Positions 9,820 through 18,962 of a stretch of DNA of 64,000 nt are shown one piece after another. A model generated the notes under the pieces. The model ran no database searches. It was given only the letters and a program-made list of their open reading frames with translations, and was not told where the DNA came from. A program made the translations under genes and the position numbers. The number at the start of each line of letters is the position of its first letter. The stretch's first letter is position 1. Origin of the DNA: Polyangiaceae bacterium (lineage in GTDB: Bacteria > Myxococcota_A > Polyangia > Polyangiales > Polyangiaceae). The stretch lies in NCBI GenBank assembly GCA_020849655.1, contig JADLFU010000009.1, forward strand, positions 17,877 to 81,876, in the 5' to 3' direction.

Positions 9820-11966
9820 CGGGCGCGCGCGTCCTCGTCGTCGACGACAACCGCGACATGGCGCGCGGGATCGCGATGCTCCTCGAGGACGCCGGGCTCG
9901 GCGCGCGCGTCGCCCACTCCGCCAAGGCCGCCCTCGACCTGCTCGAGGAGCAGCCGTTCGACCTCCTGCTCAGCGACGTCCGCATGCCCGCGATGAGCGG
10001 CGCCGCGCTGCTCGACGAGGTGCACGCGCGCTGGCCCGCGACGAAGGTCGTCCTGATCACGGCGTACGGCACCATCGACGCCGCCGTCGCCGCGATGCGC
10101 GCGGGCGCCAGCGACTACCTGACGAAGCCCTTCGACAACGGCGCGCTGCTCGCGGTCGTGCGGCGCGTCCTCGGCGGGGCAGAGGGTGACGACCGCGCGG
10201 GCGTGGCGGCTGTCGTCGGGCAGCTCGCCGCAGGCTCTGCGGGGGACGGCCTGCTGTCCGCGCTCGAGCGCGGGCTCGAGGTGCTGGTGAGCGCCGCGGG
10301 GGCGGACGACGGCGAGATCTTCCTCTGCGAGCCCGAGACGGGAGACCCGCTGCTGTGCGTCTGGACGGGCCCCCACGGCGACGCGCTCCGCGAGCGGACG
10401 CGGTTCACGAGGGGCCTCGGGTTCCCCGGGATCGTCGCCGCCGCGGGCGAGCCGCTGTGCGTGCGGGGCGGCCTCGCGCGCGATCCGCGCTACCTGCGCC
10501 GCCCCGTCGTCGAGGCCGGGGTCCGCTCCCTCGTCGCCGCGCCGCTCCGTGACGGTCATGGAGTGGTTGGCACGATGCAAGTGATGTCGAGGCGCGACGA
10601 CTTTCCGGTGGAGCGCGTGCTCGATCTTCTCCAGCGCGCGGCCGTGCCGCTCGCCAACGCAGTCCGCGCCGAGCTGGGCGCCCTGCGCCAGTCGGTGGAC
10701 ACCCAGTGCGCGAAGACGGATGACTGGGGGCACAAGGCGAGAGAGATCCTCGAGTCCCTGCGCGACGCCGCGGGCGCACAGAGCGGCTCGCTGGCCTTCC
10801 TCGACCCCGCTTCGGGGCGCCTCGCCACCGTCGTGTCGACCGGGCCCACCTCGCTCATCTGTGGCCGCGCGGAGTCCGGGGACTGGGCGGGGTGCCTCGC
10901 GGCGTCGGCGCGCGGCTTCGTGGCCAGCCCGGGGCGCCGCGACTGGCCGGCGCCTTGCCGCCAGGGGTTGCCGCGGCGGCTCGTCAGCCCGTGCTGTCTC
11001 CCGCTGGTCGCCGAGGGGCGGCTGCAGGGGCTCGCGGTGCTCGACCTCGGCCGCGAGGGCGCCCACTCAGGGCGGCTGGTCTCGCTGCTCAGCATGGCCC
11101 ACCAGGTGGCGGTCTGGCGACAGGCGACGACCGCCGCCCCGCCCGCGGCGCCCGCTGACGGCGCGCGCGTCTCCGGGGGCGCGAGCCCGCCCGAGCTCGA
11201 GCTGCGGTGCTTCGGCCCGTTCACCATCCTCCGGCGCGGGCAGCGCGTCCCGGGCGAGTCGTTCACCCGCAGCAAGGCGCTCACGCTGCTGAAGCTCCTC
11301 GCGCGGAGGCCGGGCGCGCCGCTGCACCGGGACGTGCTGATGGAGCACCTCTGGCCGGAGGTCGATCCGCGGCAAGGCGCCAACCGACTGCACGGCGTCG
11401 TCCACGATCTGCGCGCGGTCATCGAGCCCGACCGCGGCAAGCGCGGCTGGGCCTACGTGCGCAACCAGGGGGAGGACTACTACCTCGACGCGGACGGCAA
11501 GATCGAGGTCGACGTCGTCCGGTTCCGCGCGCTCGCCGGCGCGCGGCCGCGCGGCGACCCCTCGGCGCTCGTCGCGCACCTGGAGCAGCTGGTGGCGCTC
11601 TACCGGGGCGATCTGTTCGAGGACGAGCCTTTCGCCGAGTGGTGCGTCGCCGACCGCGACGCCCTGCGGGACACCTACGTCGACGCGCTGGTCACGCTGG
11701 CGGGCCTCTACGCGTCGCGAGAGCGCGCAGAACAGCGCCTGTCGTGCCTCCGCAAGGCGCTCGTCGCCTCGCCGTTCCGCGAGGATCTGCTCCGCGAGCT
11801 GCTGGAGGCGCTCGCGCGGCGCGGGCGCTCGGGCGAGGCGCTCGCGCTGTACGGCGAGTACCAGCGCCGGCTCGAGGCCGAGCTCGGGGACGCGCCGTCG
11901 TCCGAGCTCCGCGCGCTCCGCGCGAGGCTGCTCGCGACCAACGCGCGCGAGCGGACGTCGAGCTAG
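9816..11966 (+). CDS. Response regulator with REC, two GAF-like domains, OmpR-type winged helix and BTAD domain
   Basis: A 716-residue protein from GTG 9816. Residues 1-120 are a canonical receiver (VLVVDDN, LLLSDVRMP, ITAYG, YLTKPFD). About 150-290 looks like a GAF domain (GVRSLVAAPLRDG). About 310-440 looks like a second one with several Cys (residues in SPCCLPLVAEGRLQGLAVLDL). From about 458 (LELRCFGPFTILRRGQ) to 560 there is a SARP-type winged helix. From about 563 to the end is a bacterial transcriptional activation domain (BTAD) of TPR-like helices ending in EYQRRLEAELG. SARP/BTAD regulators bind direct repeats near promoters of, for example, antibiotic genes. Joining this output to a receiver and GAF sensors is uncommon. 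The gene is translationally coupled to the kinase upstream. It converges on bioD, and their stop codons share the bases CTAG at 11963-11966. Confidence 0.9.
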   Translation: MTGARVLVVDDNRDMARGIAMLLEDAGLGARVAHSAKAALDLLEEQPFDLLLSDVRMPAMSGAALLDEVHARWPATKVVLITAYGTIDAAVAAMRAGASDYLTKPFDNGALLAVVRRVLGGAEGDDRAGVAAVVGQLAAGSAGDGLLSALERGLEVLVSAAGADDGEIFLCEPETGDPLLCVWTGPHGDALRERTRFTRGLGFPGIVAAAGEPLCVRGGLARDPRYLRRPVVEAGVRSLVAAPLRDGHGVVGTMQVMSRRDDFPVERVLDLLQRAAVPLANAVRAELGALRQSVDTQCAKTDDWGHKAREILESLRDAAGAQSGSLAFLDPASGRLATVVSTGPTSLICGRAESGDWAGCLAASARGFVASPGRRDWPAPCRQGLPRRLVSPCCLPLVAEGRLQGLAVLDLGREGAHSGRLVSLLSMAHQVAVWRQATTAAPPAAPADGARVSGGASPPELELRCFGPFTILRRGQRVPGESFTRSKALTLLKLLARRPGAPLHRDVLMEHLWPEVDPRQGANRLHGVVHDLRAVIEPDRGKRGWAYVRNQGEDYYLDADGKIEVDVVRFRALAGARPRGDPSALVAHLEQLVALYRGDLFEDEPFAEWCVADRDALRDTYVDALVTLAGLYASRERAEQRLSCLRKALVASPFREDLLRELLEALARRGRSGEALALYGEYQRRLEAELGDAPSSELRALRARLLATNARERTSS

Positions 11967-12649
11967 ATGTTAGGAATAGTATGTATCAGTGACACCCCGA
12001 GCGCGGCCAGCGTCGCCTGCGCGGCGGCGAGCGACGTCGGCCTGACGGGCGCGGCCCTCGGGAACACCGCGACGACGTCGACCCCCGCCGAGCTCGCGAG
12101 CTCCGCGGCGTTGGTGCCGGTCGACGCGTCGGGGGCAGGGGGGGCCGAGAGCACGGTGGCCGACACCTCGACCTGCCTCGCGCGTCCGGCCAGGCGCGTC
12201 GCCGCGACGTCGTGCAGCACCCCGAGGCGGTCGGGCGCGACGAGCAGCACGGCGGTCGGCGCGAGCGCGCGCACCAGCTCGTCGTTCGCGTGCGCGTCCG
12301 TGACCGGAGAGAAGAGGCCGCCCGCCGTCTCGACGAGCAGGAGATCCAGCGAGCCCGCGAGCGCGCGCGCCCGGTCGACGAGCGCGGGGATCGAGACGTC
12401 CACGCCCGCCGCGCGCGCGGCGAGGTGCGGCGACACGGGCGGCTCGAACACGTGACCAGGCGCGATGGGCGCGGCGCGCGCCGCCTCCGCGTGCGCGAGC
12501 GCGTCGTCGCCGAAGGGGCCGCGCGCGCCCGACGCGAGCGGCTTCCACCCTCGCGCCGCGAGGCCGGCGTCGACCGCGGCGCGGAGGAGCGCGCAGGTGA
12601 CGTGGGTCTTGCCGACGTCGGTCCCGGTGCCGACGACGACGACGATCAC
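11963..12649 (-). CDS. bioD: Dethiobiotin synthetase BioD
   Basis: A 228-residue protein from GTG 12649. BioD closes the ureido ring of dethiobiotin from 7,8-diaminononanoate, CO2 and ATP in the cytoplasm. The P-loop GTGTDVGKT lies at residues 7-15, followed by the family's RGWKPLASG, FEPPVSPHLAA and LLVETAGGLFSP motifs. It is the last gene of a reverse-strand run zapA-bioF-bioD; seven bases separate it from the bioF stop. Its TAG stop shares the bases CTAG (11963-11966) with the stop of the convergent response regulator. bioA and bioB are not in the window. Confidence 0.93.
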   Translation of the reverse strand: MIVVVVGTGTDVGKTHVTCALLRAAVDAGLAARGWKPLASGARGPFGDDALAHAEAARAAPIAPGHVFEPPVSPHLAARAAGVDVSIPALVDRARALAGSLDLLLVETAGGLFSPVTDAHANDELVRALAPTAVLLVAPDRLGVLHDVAATRLAGRARQVEVSATVLSAPPAPDASTGTNAAELASSAGVDVVAVFPRAAPVRPTSLAAAQATLAALGVSLIHTIPNI

Positions 12650-12656
12650 CCCCGCC

Positions 12657-13760
12657 TCACGCCGCGCTCCGGAGCGCGAGGAGCGCGCGCTCGACGTCGT
12701 CGTCGGTGAGGCCCGCGTGCAGCGTGAGGCGCAGCCTGCAGGTGCCCTCCGGCACCGTCGGCGGCCGGATGGGCGCGACGCGCACCCCCGCCTCGCGCAG
12801 GCGCGCCGCGAGCGCGAGCGCCCGCCCCTCCGTCCCGACCATCACCGGGACGATGGGGCCCGAGCTCGCCGCCGGCACCTCCAGGCCGAGCTCGAACAGG
12901 CCCGCTCTCAGCCGCCGCGACAGCCGGGCGAGGCGCTGGCGCGCGGGCTCGTCGGCGCGCGCGAGGGCGAGCATCCGCGACGCGTGGGACGCGAGCGCGG
13001 GCGACAGGCCCGTCGAGAAGACGACCGAGCGCGCGCGGTTGAACAGCCAGTCGACGAGCGCGGCCGATCCTGCGACGAACGCGCCTTGCCCCCCGAGCGC
13101 CTTGCCGAAGGTGCCGACGAGCGCGTCCGGGACGACGCCGGCGGCCGCGCACGCCCCGCGCCCCTCGGGGCCGAACACGCCGATCGCGTGCGCGTCGTCG
13201 ACGAGCAGCGCCGCCCCGGCGTCGTCGCAGATGGCGCGGAGCGCGCGCAGATCGGGCGCGTCGCCGTCCATGCTGAAGTACCCCTCGGTGACGACGAAGC
13301 GGCGCCCCGACGCCGGCGCGGCGAGCGCGCGGGCGACGGCCGCGACGTCGAGGTGCGGGGTGACGATCACGCGCGCGCGAGAGAGCCGGCAGCCGTCGAT
13401 GAGGGAGGCGTGGTTGAGCGCGTCCGAGACGACGAGATCGCCGGGCCCAGCGAGGGCCGAGACGAGCCCGAGGTTCGCCTGGTAGCCGCTCGCGAACACG
13501 AGCGCGTCCTCGACGCGGAGCCAGCCCGCGACCTCGCGCTCGAGCGCCGCGTGCTCGCCGTGCGTGCCGCTGATGAGCCGCGACGCGCCGGCGCCCGCGC
13601 GGGCGTCGCCCACGGGCCGCGCCGCCGCGTAGCCGAGGTAGTCGTTCGAGGTCAGGTCGAGCAGGCCCTCGCCGCTCGCCGGGTGGCGCGCGCGGCGCCG
13701 CTGCCGCTCGTCGAGCGCGGCGAGCTCGTCGTCGAGGTACGCGAGCGCGCGCCGGCTCAC
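12657..13760 (-). CDS. bioF: 8-amino-7-oxononanoate synthase BioF
   Basis: A 367-residue pyridoxal-phosphate enzyme of the alpha-oxoamine synthase family, condensing pimeloyl thioester and L-alanine in biotin synthesis. Typical blocks are LTSNDYLGYA, GASRLISGTHGEH, FASGYQANLG, DALNHASLIDG, VTEGYFSMDGD, LLVDDAHAIGVFG and the PLP lysine in GTFGKALGGQG (about residue 217). The start overlaps the zapA stop by four bases (13757-13760), and bioD follows after seven bases. Specificity could in principle be for glycine (KBL) or serine (SPT), but the pairing with bioD makes BioF clear. Confidence 0.93.
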   Translation of the reverse strand: MSRRALAYLDDELAALDERQRRRARHPASGEGLLDLTSNDYLGYAAARPVGDARAGAGASRLISGTHGEHAALEREVAGWLRVEDALVFASGYQANLGLVSALAGPGDLVVSDALNHASLIDGCRLSRARVIVTPHLDVAAVARALAAPASGRRFVVTEGYFSMDGDAPDLRALRAICDDAGAALLVDDAHAIGVFGPEGRGACAAAGVVPDALVGTFGKALGGQGAFVAGSAALVDWLFNRARSVVFSTGLSPALASHASRMLALARADEPARQRLARLSRRLRAGLFELGLEVPAASSGPIVPVMVGTEGRALALAARLREAGVRVAPIRPPTVPEGTCRLRLTLHAGLTDDDVERALLALRSAA

Positions 13761-14143
13761 GTCGGGCTCGCGGGCCGGTCCTCGGCCTCGTCGCCCTCGT
13801 CGTCCTCGAGCGCGAGATCGATGCGCGAGAGCACGCGGCGCAAGAGGTCCCGCGTCTCGGCCTCGAGCGCGCGACGTCGCTCGATCTCCTCGTCGACGGC
13901 CTCCTCCAGCTCGGCCGACTTCGCCTCCGCCTCCTTCGCCGCCTCCCGGGCGAGCTCGCCGTCGTGCGCGAACGACAGCGCGACGAGGAGGAAGGTCTGC
14001 GGGGTCGCGGACTTGCCCTTCGGCAGCAGCTCCCGCAGGCGCGCGTCGACGACCGCGGAGAGGCGCGCGAGGTCGGCGGGCGGCAGGTCGGCGTAGACCT
14101 GGTACGTGCTGCCACCGATCGAGATCGACTGCTTGGCCGCCAC
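13757..14143 (-). CDS. zapA: Cell division protein ZapA
   Basis: A 128-residue protein. The first 75 residues match the ZapA globular head (SISIGGSTYQVYADLPPADL, then a helix with SAVVDARLREL) and the rest is a long Glu/Ala/Arg coiled coil. ZapA binds FtsZ and cross-links Z-ring filaments. It is the first gene of a run with bioF and bioD, and the stop overlaps the bioF start. It is divergent from the NtrC-type regulator at 14267, with 123 bases between the two starts that must hold both promoters. The acidic C-terminus (DDEGDEAEDRPA) is longer than in enteric ZapA. Confidence 0.8.
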   Translation of the reverse strand: MAAKQSISIGGSTYQVYADLPPADLARLSAVVDARLRELLPKGKSATPQTFLLVALSFAHDGELAREAAKEAEAKSAELEEAVDEEIERRRALEAETRDLLRRVLSRIDLALEDDEGDEAEDRPASPT

Positions 14144-14266
14144 GCGCTCTCCCTAACGTACGGGTGCGACAGCGACAACGCGAGAGCGCCGCGACGCGCA
14201 GGCGGCCGATTTGGGTTGCGATCGGGGCGGATCCGGCGACAGTCGCGCCCGTCCCCGCGCCCCCCG

Positions 14267-15703
14267 ATGCAGCCGACCATCCTCGAGAAGAAGCAGCTGC
14301 TGGTCGTCGACGACGAGGCGAACCTCCGCCGCGTGCTCGCGGCGGTGCTCGAGCGCGACGGCCACGAGGTGCACACGGCCGAGCACGGCGAGGCGGCGCT
14401 CGAGTTCCTGCGCGAGCACCACGTCGATCTCGTCGTCACCGATCTGCGCATGCCCGGCGTCGACGGGATGGCGCTGTTCCACCAGGTGTCGCGGTCCTCG
14501 CCGGGGCTCCCCGTCATCATCCTGACGGCGCACGGCACCGTCGACGGCGCGGTCGAGGCGCTGAAGGCCGGCGCGTTCGACTACCTCACGAAGCCGTTCG
14601 ACCAGGCCGAGATCCGCAACGTCATCAGGAAGGCCCTGCGGGCGCGCGAGCTCGACCAGGCCGACGCGAGCTTCGAGGGCGGGCGCGGCGGCGCGGGCGC
14701 GCGCTTCGGGATCATCGGCGACGCCGAGCGCATCGTCGCCGTGTACGCGATCCTCGACAGGGTCGCCGACACGCCGACGACCGTGCTCGTGACGGGCGAG
14801 AGCGGCACCGGCAAGGAGCTCGTCGCGCGCGCGCTGCACGAGAACTCGTCCCGCCGCGACAAGCCCTTCATCAAGGTCAACTGCGCGGCCATCCCGAAGG
14901 ATCTGATGGAGTCCGAGCTCTTCGGCTACGAGCGCGGCGCGTTCACCGGCGCCGTCACGTCGAAGCCGGGGAGGTTCGAGCTCGCGGCCGGCGGCACGCT
15001 CTTCCTCGACGAGATCGGCGAGATCCCCGTGGAGATGCAGGTGAAGCTCCTGCGCGTCCTGCAGGAGGGCGAGTTCGAGCGGGTCGGCGGCATCAGGACG
15101 ATCAAGGTCGACGTGCGGCTCGTCGCGGCGACCAACCGCGAGCTGCGGCGCGAGATCGAGCGCGGCGCGTTCCGCGACGATCTCTACTCCCGGCTGAACG
15201 TCGTGCCGATCGCGCTCCCGGCGCTGCGCGAGCGCACGCGCGACATCCCGACGCTGGTCGACGCCTTCCTCGCGAAGTTCAACGCCCGCTTGAAGAAGCA
15301 CGTCTCGTCGGTCGACGCGGAGGCCATGCAGCGCCTCGTCGCGTACGCCTGGCCCGGCAACATCCGCGAGCTCGAGAACGTGATGGAGCGCGCGGTGCTG
15401 TTCTCCGACGGCGCGCGCATCACCGAGCGCGATCTCTCGCCCGAGGTGCGCGGCGGCGCCTCGGTGCGCCCGGCGCCGCCCGCGGATCTGTCGTCCGACG
15501 GCCTGAAGGAGCAGGTGAAGGCGGCGACCGCGCGGCTCGAGCGACAGATCATCGAGCGCGCGCTCGATCAGACGGGCGGCAACGTCACGCACGCGGCGCG
15601 CCTGCTGAAGCTCTCGCGCAAGGGGCTGCAGCTGAAGATGAAGGAGCTCGGGCTGCGCGAGACGCCCGGCGCGCGCCCGCGCGACGACGAGGAGGATGAG
15701 TGA
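14267..15703 (+). CDS. Sigma-54-dependent NtrC-type response regulator
   Basis: A 478-residue protein from ATG 14267. The receiver occupies residues 1-125 ([33 protein letters not shown]). The AAA+ sigma-54-activating domain spans about 145-385, with Walker A GESGTGKE, the sigma-54 contact loop GAFTGA intact near residue 223, Walker B FLDEIGE and the sensor [10 protein letters not shown]. The C-terminus is a Fis-type helix-turn-helix ([22 protein letters not shown]). It should activate sigma-54 promoters after phosphorylation. No kinase gene is adjacent. The stop overlaps the GTG of lipB (15700-15703), an unexpected partner for a regulator and probably just compact packing. Confidence 0.94.
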   Translation: MQPTILEKKQLLVVDDEANLRRVLAAVLERDGHEVHTAEHGEAALEFLREHHVDLVVTDLRMPGVDGMALFHQVSRSSPGLPVIILTAHGTVDGAVEALKAGAFDYLTKPFDQAEIRNVIRKALRARELDQADASFEGGRGGAGARFGIIGDAERIVAVYAILDRVADTPTTVLVTGESGTGKELVARALHENSSRRDKPFIKVNCAAIPKDLMESELFGYERGAFTGAVTSKPGRFELAAGGTLFLDEIGEIPVEMQVKLLRVLQEGEFERVGGIRTIKVDVRLVAATNRELRREIERGAFRDDLYSRLNVVPIALPALRERTRDIPTLVDAFLAKFNARLKKHVSSVDAEAMQRLVAYAWPGNIRELENVMERAVLFSDGARITERDLSPEVRGGASVRPAPPADLSSDGLKEQVKAATARLERQIIERALDQTGGNVTHAARLLKLSRKGLQLKMKELGLRETPGARPRDDEEDE

Positions 15704-16455
15704 CGCGCGTCGTGCGGGCGGTGTGGCTCGGCCGGCGTCGCTACGCGGAGGTGCACGCGCTGCAGACGGCGCTCGTCGAGGCGCGGACGCGCGGGGACAT
15801 AGGCGACACGCTCCTCTTGCTCGAGCACGCGCCGGTCGTCACGCTCGGGCGCGGCGCGAAGGCGACGAACGTGCGCTGGAGCGACGAGGAGCTCGCGCGG
15901 CGCGGCGTCGACCGGGTCGAGACGGCGCGCGGCGGCGACGTCACGTACCACGGGCCCGGGCAGCTGGTCGCGTACCCCATCCTCGATCTTTCGCCCGACC
16001 GCGCCGACGTGCGGCGGTACGTGCGCGATCTCGCCGAGGTGATGATCCGGCTCGCGGGCGAGCTCGGGATCTCGGCGGGCACGATCTCCGACCGCATCGG
16101 CGCGTGGGTGGACGCCGCCGCGCCCGACGCGTGGCCGGGCGAGGCCGACGTCGCGCGCCCGGTGAAGCTCGGCGCCATCGGGGTGAGGCTCTCGCGGTGG
16201 GTCTCCATGCACGGCTTCGCGTTCAACGGCGACACGGATCTCTCGGAGTTCGCGGCGGCCATCGTGCCGTGCGGCCTCGCCGACGCGGGCGTCACGTCGG
16301 TCGCCGAGATCGTGGGCTCGAGCCCGCCGGTCGCGAGCCTCGCCGCGCGCGCGCGGTCGCACTTCGCCGCGGTGTTCGACGCGGAGGTGGGCGCCCTCGA
16401 GGATCTCTCGTCGGCCGAGCTCGCCGACGCGCTGGGCGTCCGCGTCAGCGCGTGA
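15700..16455 (+). CDS. lipB: Lipoyl(octanoyl) transferase LipB
   Basis: A 251-residue protein from GTG 15700. LipB moves octanoate from acyl carrier protein to the lipoyl domains of 2-oxoacid dehydrogenases. Conserved blocks are [42 protein letters not shown] with the catalytic-site Lys near residue 156, SMHGFAFN, and IVPCGL with the thioester Cys near residue 191. An insert of about 15 residues ([15 protein letters not shown]) before the Lys is larger than in E. coli. The gene is coupled to the upstream regulator and its 3' end overlaps the convergent glycosyltransferase by 11 bases. lipA is not in the window. Confidence 0.93.
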   Translation: MTRVVRAVWLGRRRYAEVHALQTALVEARTRGDIGDTLLLLEHAPVVTLGRGAKATNVRWSDEELARRGVDRVETARGGDVTYHGPGQLVAYPILDLSPDRADVRRYVRDLAEVMIRLAGELGISAGTISDRIGAWVDAAAPDAWPGEADVARPVKLGAIGVRLSRWVSMHGFAFNGDTDLSEFAAAIVPCGLADAGVTSVAEIVGSSPPVASLAARARSHFAAVFDAEVGALEDLSSAELADALGVRVSA

Positions 16456-17119
16456 CGAGCGTCTCGACGACGCGCGCGACGATGCGCGCCGGATCGCGGA
16501 CGACGTCGAAGTGCGTCGTGCGGTCCTCCGGGTACACGACGCCGACCGGCACCTCGACGATGCGCGCGCCCGCCCGCGCCGCCCGCAGCACGATCTCGGC
16601 CTCGAAGGTGAACCGCTCGCCGACCACGCCGAGCGACAGCGCGAGCTCCACCGGGTAGCGCCGCAGGCCGCAGTTCGTGTCGCGCAGCCACAGCCCCGAG
16701 AACAGCGAGAGGAATCCGTTCGAGATCGCGTTGCCGCGGCGGTTCGCCAGGGGCGCGCCGGCGTCGCCGAGATCGCGCACGCCGAGCACGAGCGCGCGCC
16801 TGTCGGGCTCCGCGTCGTCGAGCCGGCGCGCCTCCTCGGGCGGGTGCTGGCCGTCGGCGTCGAGCGTGACCACCGCGTCCACCCCCTCTGCGCGCGCCGC
16901 GTGCAAGAGCGTACGCAGCGCCGCGCTCTTGCCTCGGTTGCGAGGGTGACGGAGCACGCGCGCGCCGGCCTCTGCGCAGGCCGTCGCCGTCCCGTCCGTC
17001 GAGCCGTCGTCGCACACCCACGCCTCGAACCCCAGACGACGAAGGCCGCGCACCACCCGTGGGGCAGCGTGCGCGGCCTGGTACGCGGGCACGGCGGCGA
17101 CGCGCCGCCGCTCGCTCAC
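16445..17119 (-). CDS. Family 2 glycosyltransferase (dolichol-phosphate mannosyltransferase-like)
   Basis: A 224-residue protein from GTG 17119, which overlaps the stop of the lipoprotein gene upstream (GTGA); the frame is open further 5' but without protein-like sequence. It is a GT-A fold family 2 enzyme: [11 protein letters not shown] at the start, [10 protein letters not shown] for nucleotide binding, then [14 protein letters not shown] carrying the DxD-like metal site, and an acceptor region [11 protein letters not shown]. This pattern matches the DPM1/polyprenyl-phosphate group that loads a sugar on a lipid carrier. No membrane segments follow, so it is the soluble type. The sugar and acceptor are not predictable. 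Confidence 0.85.
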   Translation of the reverse strand: MSERRRVAAVPAYQAAHAAPRVVRGLRRLGFEAWVCDDGSTDGTATACAEAGARVLRHPRNRGKSAALRTLLHAARAEGVDAVVTLDADGQHPPEEARRLDDAEPDRRALVLGVRDLGDAGAPLANRRGNAISNGFLSLFSGLWLRDTNCGLRRYPVELALSLGVVGERFTFEAEIVLRAARAGARIVEVPVGVVYPEDRTTHFDVVRDPARIVARVVETLVTR

Positions 17120-17649
17120 TTGTCCTTGACTTCGGGCCCGAGCGACAGGGTGATCTCGAGCTTCGCCTCGGCGTCGTTCGTGTCGAACTCGAGCTTCTCC
17201 TTCATCCAGCCTTCCATGCATTTCACGACGTCGTCGGGCACCTTGCCCTCGACCTTGTGCGCCTGCTTCTTGATCTTCCCTTCCTTGTCGAGATCGAGGG
17301 TGAAGACGATCTTGCCGTCAGCGGCGACGTCCTTCGCGCACTTGTTCTTCAGGTTCATCGCGCGCGACTTCACGCGCTTCTCGGCGCCGTCGATCTTGCC
17401 CTTCACCGTCTTCACGGTGTCGACGTGGAGGTGCGCCGCGCCGGCGGCCGCGCTCGACGCGGGGGCCGCGCTCGACGCCGCGGGGGCCGCGCTCGACGCC
17501 GCGGGGGCCGCGGTCGACGCCGCGGGGAGCGCGGCGGAGGTGGCGGCGGGCGCGGGCGTCGGAGCAGGTGAGTCCTTGCTGCAGCCGACGAGACCGAGGG
17601 CGAGGCCGCTGAGGCCGAGCGTGAGGCAGACGATGGCGCGCTTGTGCAT
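17116..17649 (-). CDS. Unknown lipoprotein with Ala/Pro/Ser repeat linker
   Basis: A 177-residue protein. The signal peptide MHKRAIVCLTLGLSGLALG ends in the lipobox LVGC, so it should be lipidated and exported. A linker of Ala, Pro and Ser follows (about residues 25-70), built from repeats of AAPAASS. The C-terminal 105 residues, rich in Lys and Asp (VKTVKGKIDGAEKRV, KIVFTLDLDKEGKI), resemble the small C-terminal domains of myxobacterial envelope proteins that follow such linkers, with Cys residues that could pair. No enzyme motif is seen. Its stop overlaps the GTG of the glycosyltransferase downstream. Confidence 0.8.
   Translation of the reverse strand: MHKRAIVCLTLGLSGLALGLVGCSKDSPAPTPAPAATSAALPAASTAAPAASSAAPAASSAAPASSAAAGAAHLHVDTVKTVKGKIDGAEKRVKSRAMNLKNKCAKDVAADGKIVFTLDLDKEGKIKKQAHKVEGKVPDDVVKCMEGWMKEKLEFDTNDAEAKLEITLSLGPEVKDK
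17446..17526. repeat. Tandem 21-bp repeat encoding the Ala/Ser/Pro linker
   Basis: About three and a half copies of a 21-bp unit (core GCCGCGCTCGACGCCGC read on the + strand) lie inside the lipoprotein gene and encode its AAPAASS linker. Copies are almost identical in DNA as well as protein, so the tract is recent or homogenised and its copy number probably varies between strains. Confidence 0.7.
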
Positions 17650-17741
17650 CTTGAGCGCGCACGCTACTCGACCCCGCGCCGAGCGCGCAACCCTCGCGCC
17701 CGTCGCGCCCCGTGGCGAGGGGTGGTAGCCGTGAGCGCGCG

Positions 17742-18962
17742 ATGACGCTGCCCTCGATCGGCCCGCCGCACGTGCTGTTCGCGTGGGGCGCGCTCGCGGC
17801 GCTGTCGGTGATCAACGCGCGGTGGCCGTTCCGACCGACGGTGACGGTCGGCACGGTGGCGTTCTTCGCGGGGTGGCTCACCTGCGAGCTCGCGCTGCAC
17901 CACGCGGCGCTGCACGTGGCGGCGCTCGCAGCGGCCGGCTGGCTCGGCGCGGCGACGGGCCCGTGGGGGTGGACGGGCGCCGCGCTGACCGCGGGCTCGG
18001 TCGCAGGGCTCGTGGCGCTGCACCTGCGCGGACAGCTGACGGGAGCGCGCGCCCGGGAGGCCCTCTCGCCGCTCGGCGTCGAGTGGGACACGGCGCCCGT
18101 CGGGCTCGGCGACGTGCTCTCCCCGTTCACGCAGAAGCGCGCCGGCGTGGTCATCGAGTGGGGGCTCCCGATTCACACGGTGAGCGGGCACACGCTGCGC
18201 GCCGACGTCTTTCACCGCGCAGACAGGCCCGCGGGCGCGCCCGTGCTCGTGTACGTCCACGGCGGCGGCTGGGTCGTCGGGTTCCGGCGGTTTCAGGGCG
18301 GGCCGCTGCTCTCCGCGCTCGCCGCGGCCGGCTGGGTGTGCGTGCGCGTCAGCTACCGCCTCAGCCCCGGGGCGACGTTCCCGGAGCACGTGCACGACGT
18401 CGCGCGCGGGCTCGCGTGGGCGAAGGCGAACGCGGCGCGCTGGGGCGGCGACGGCGCGTGGGTCGCGATCGCGGGCAACAGCGCGGGCGCGCACCTCTCG
18501 TCGACGCTCGCGCTCGGTCACGACGTCGACGCGCTCGTGCCCGAGGAGCTGCGGGGCCGCGATCTCTCCGTGCGGGCGCTCGTCGGCCTCTACGGCGTCT
18601 ACGATTTCACGAACCGCCACGGGCACTGGCCCGGCCTCGGCGTCGTGCCGTTCCTCGAGCGCGTGGTGATGAAGGAGCGGCTCGCGCGCCGGCCCGAGCT
18701 GTTCCGGCTCGCGTCGCCCGTCGATCTCGTCAGGCCGGACGCGCCGCCGACGCTGCTCGTCCACGGCGACCGCGACACCCTCGCGCCGGTGCGGGAGAGC
18801 AGGCGGCTCTGCGACGCGCTCGCGCGGGTGAGCGCGCAGCCCGTCCTGTACCTCGAGGTGCCCGACGCGCAGCACGCCTTCGAGATCTTCCACTCGGTGC
18901 GCGGGAGGTGGGCGGTGCGCGCGATCGTCGCGTTCCTCCAGGCCGTGCGGGCGCGGGCGTGA
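17742..18962 (+). CDS. Membrane-anchored alpha/beta hydrolase (HSL-type esterase)
   Basis: A 406-residue protein; ATG 17742 is preferred, with GTG 17712 possible. The first 110 residues hold about four hydrophobic segments. An alpha/beta hydrolase of the hormone-sensitive lipase/carboxylesterase type follows: oxyanion motif YVHGGGW near residue 172, nucleophile elbow GNSAGAH near 246, an acid in VHGDRDTL, and His in DAQHAFE near the end. It probably hydrolyses a lipid or ester at the inner membrane. The stop overlaps the start of the next gene (GTGA), opening a run of five same-strand genes to 21902. Confidence 0.86.
   Translation: MTLPSIGPPHVLFAWGALAALSVINARWPFRPTVTVGTVAFFAGWLTCELALHHAALHVAALAAAGWLGAATGPWGWTGAALTAGSVAGLVALHLRGQLTGARAREALSPLGVEWDTAPVGLGDVLSPFTQKRAGVVIEWGLPIHTVSGHTLRADVFHRADRPAGAPVLVYVHGGGWVVGFRRFQGGPLLSALAAAGWVCVRVSYRLSPGATFPEHVHDVARGLAWAKANAARWGGDGAWVAIAGNSAGAHLSSTLALGHDVDALVPEELRGRDLSVRALVGLYGVYDFTNRHGHWPGLGVVPFLERVVMKERLARRPELFRLASPVDLVRPDAPPTLLVHGDRDTLAPVRESRRLCDALARVSAQPVLYLEVPDAQHAFEIFHSVRGRWAVRAIVAFLQAVRARA

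Noticed and set aside
16445..17221. Longer start for the family 2 glycosyltransferase at 17221
   Set aside because: The additional 34 residues are an out-of-frame shadow of the lipoprotein gene; GTG 17119 gives the four-base overlap typical of this genome and starts just before the family sequence.
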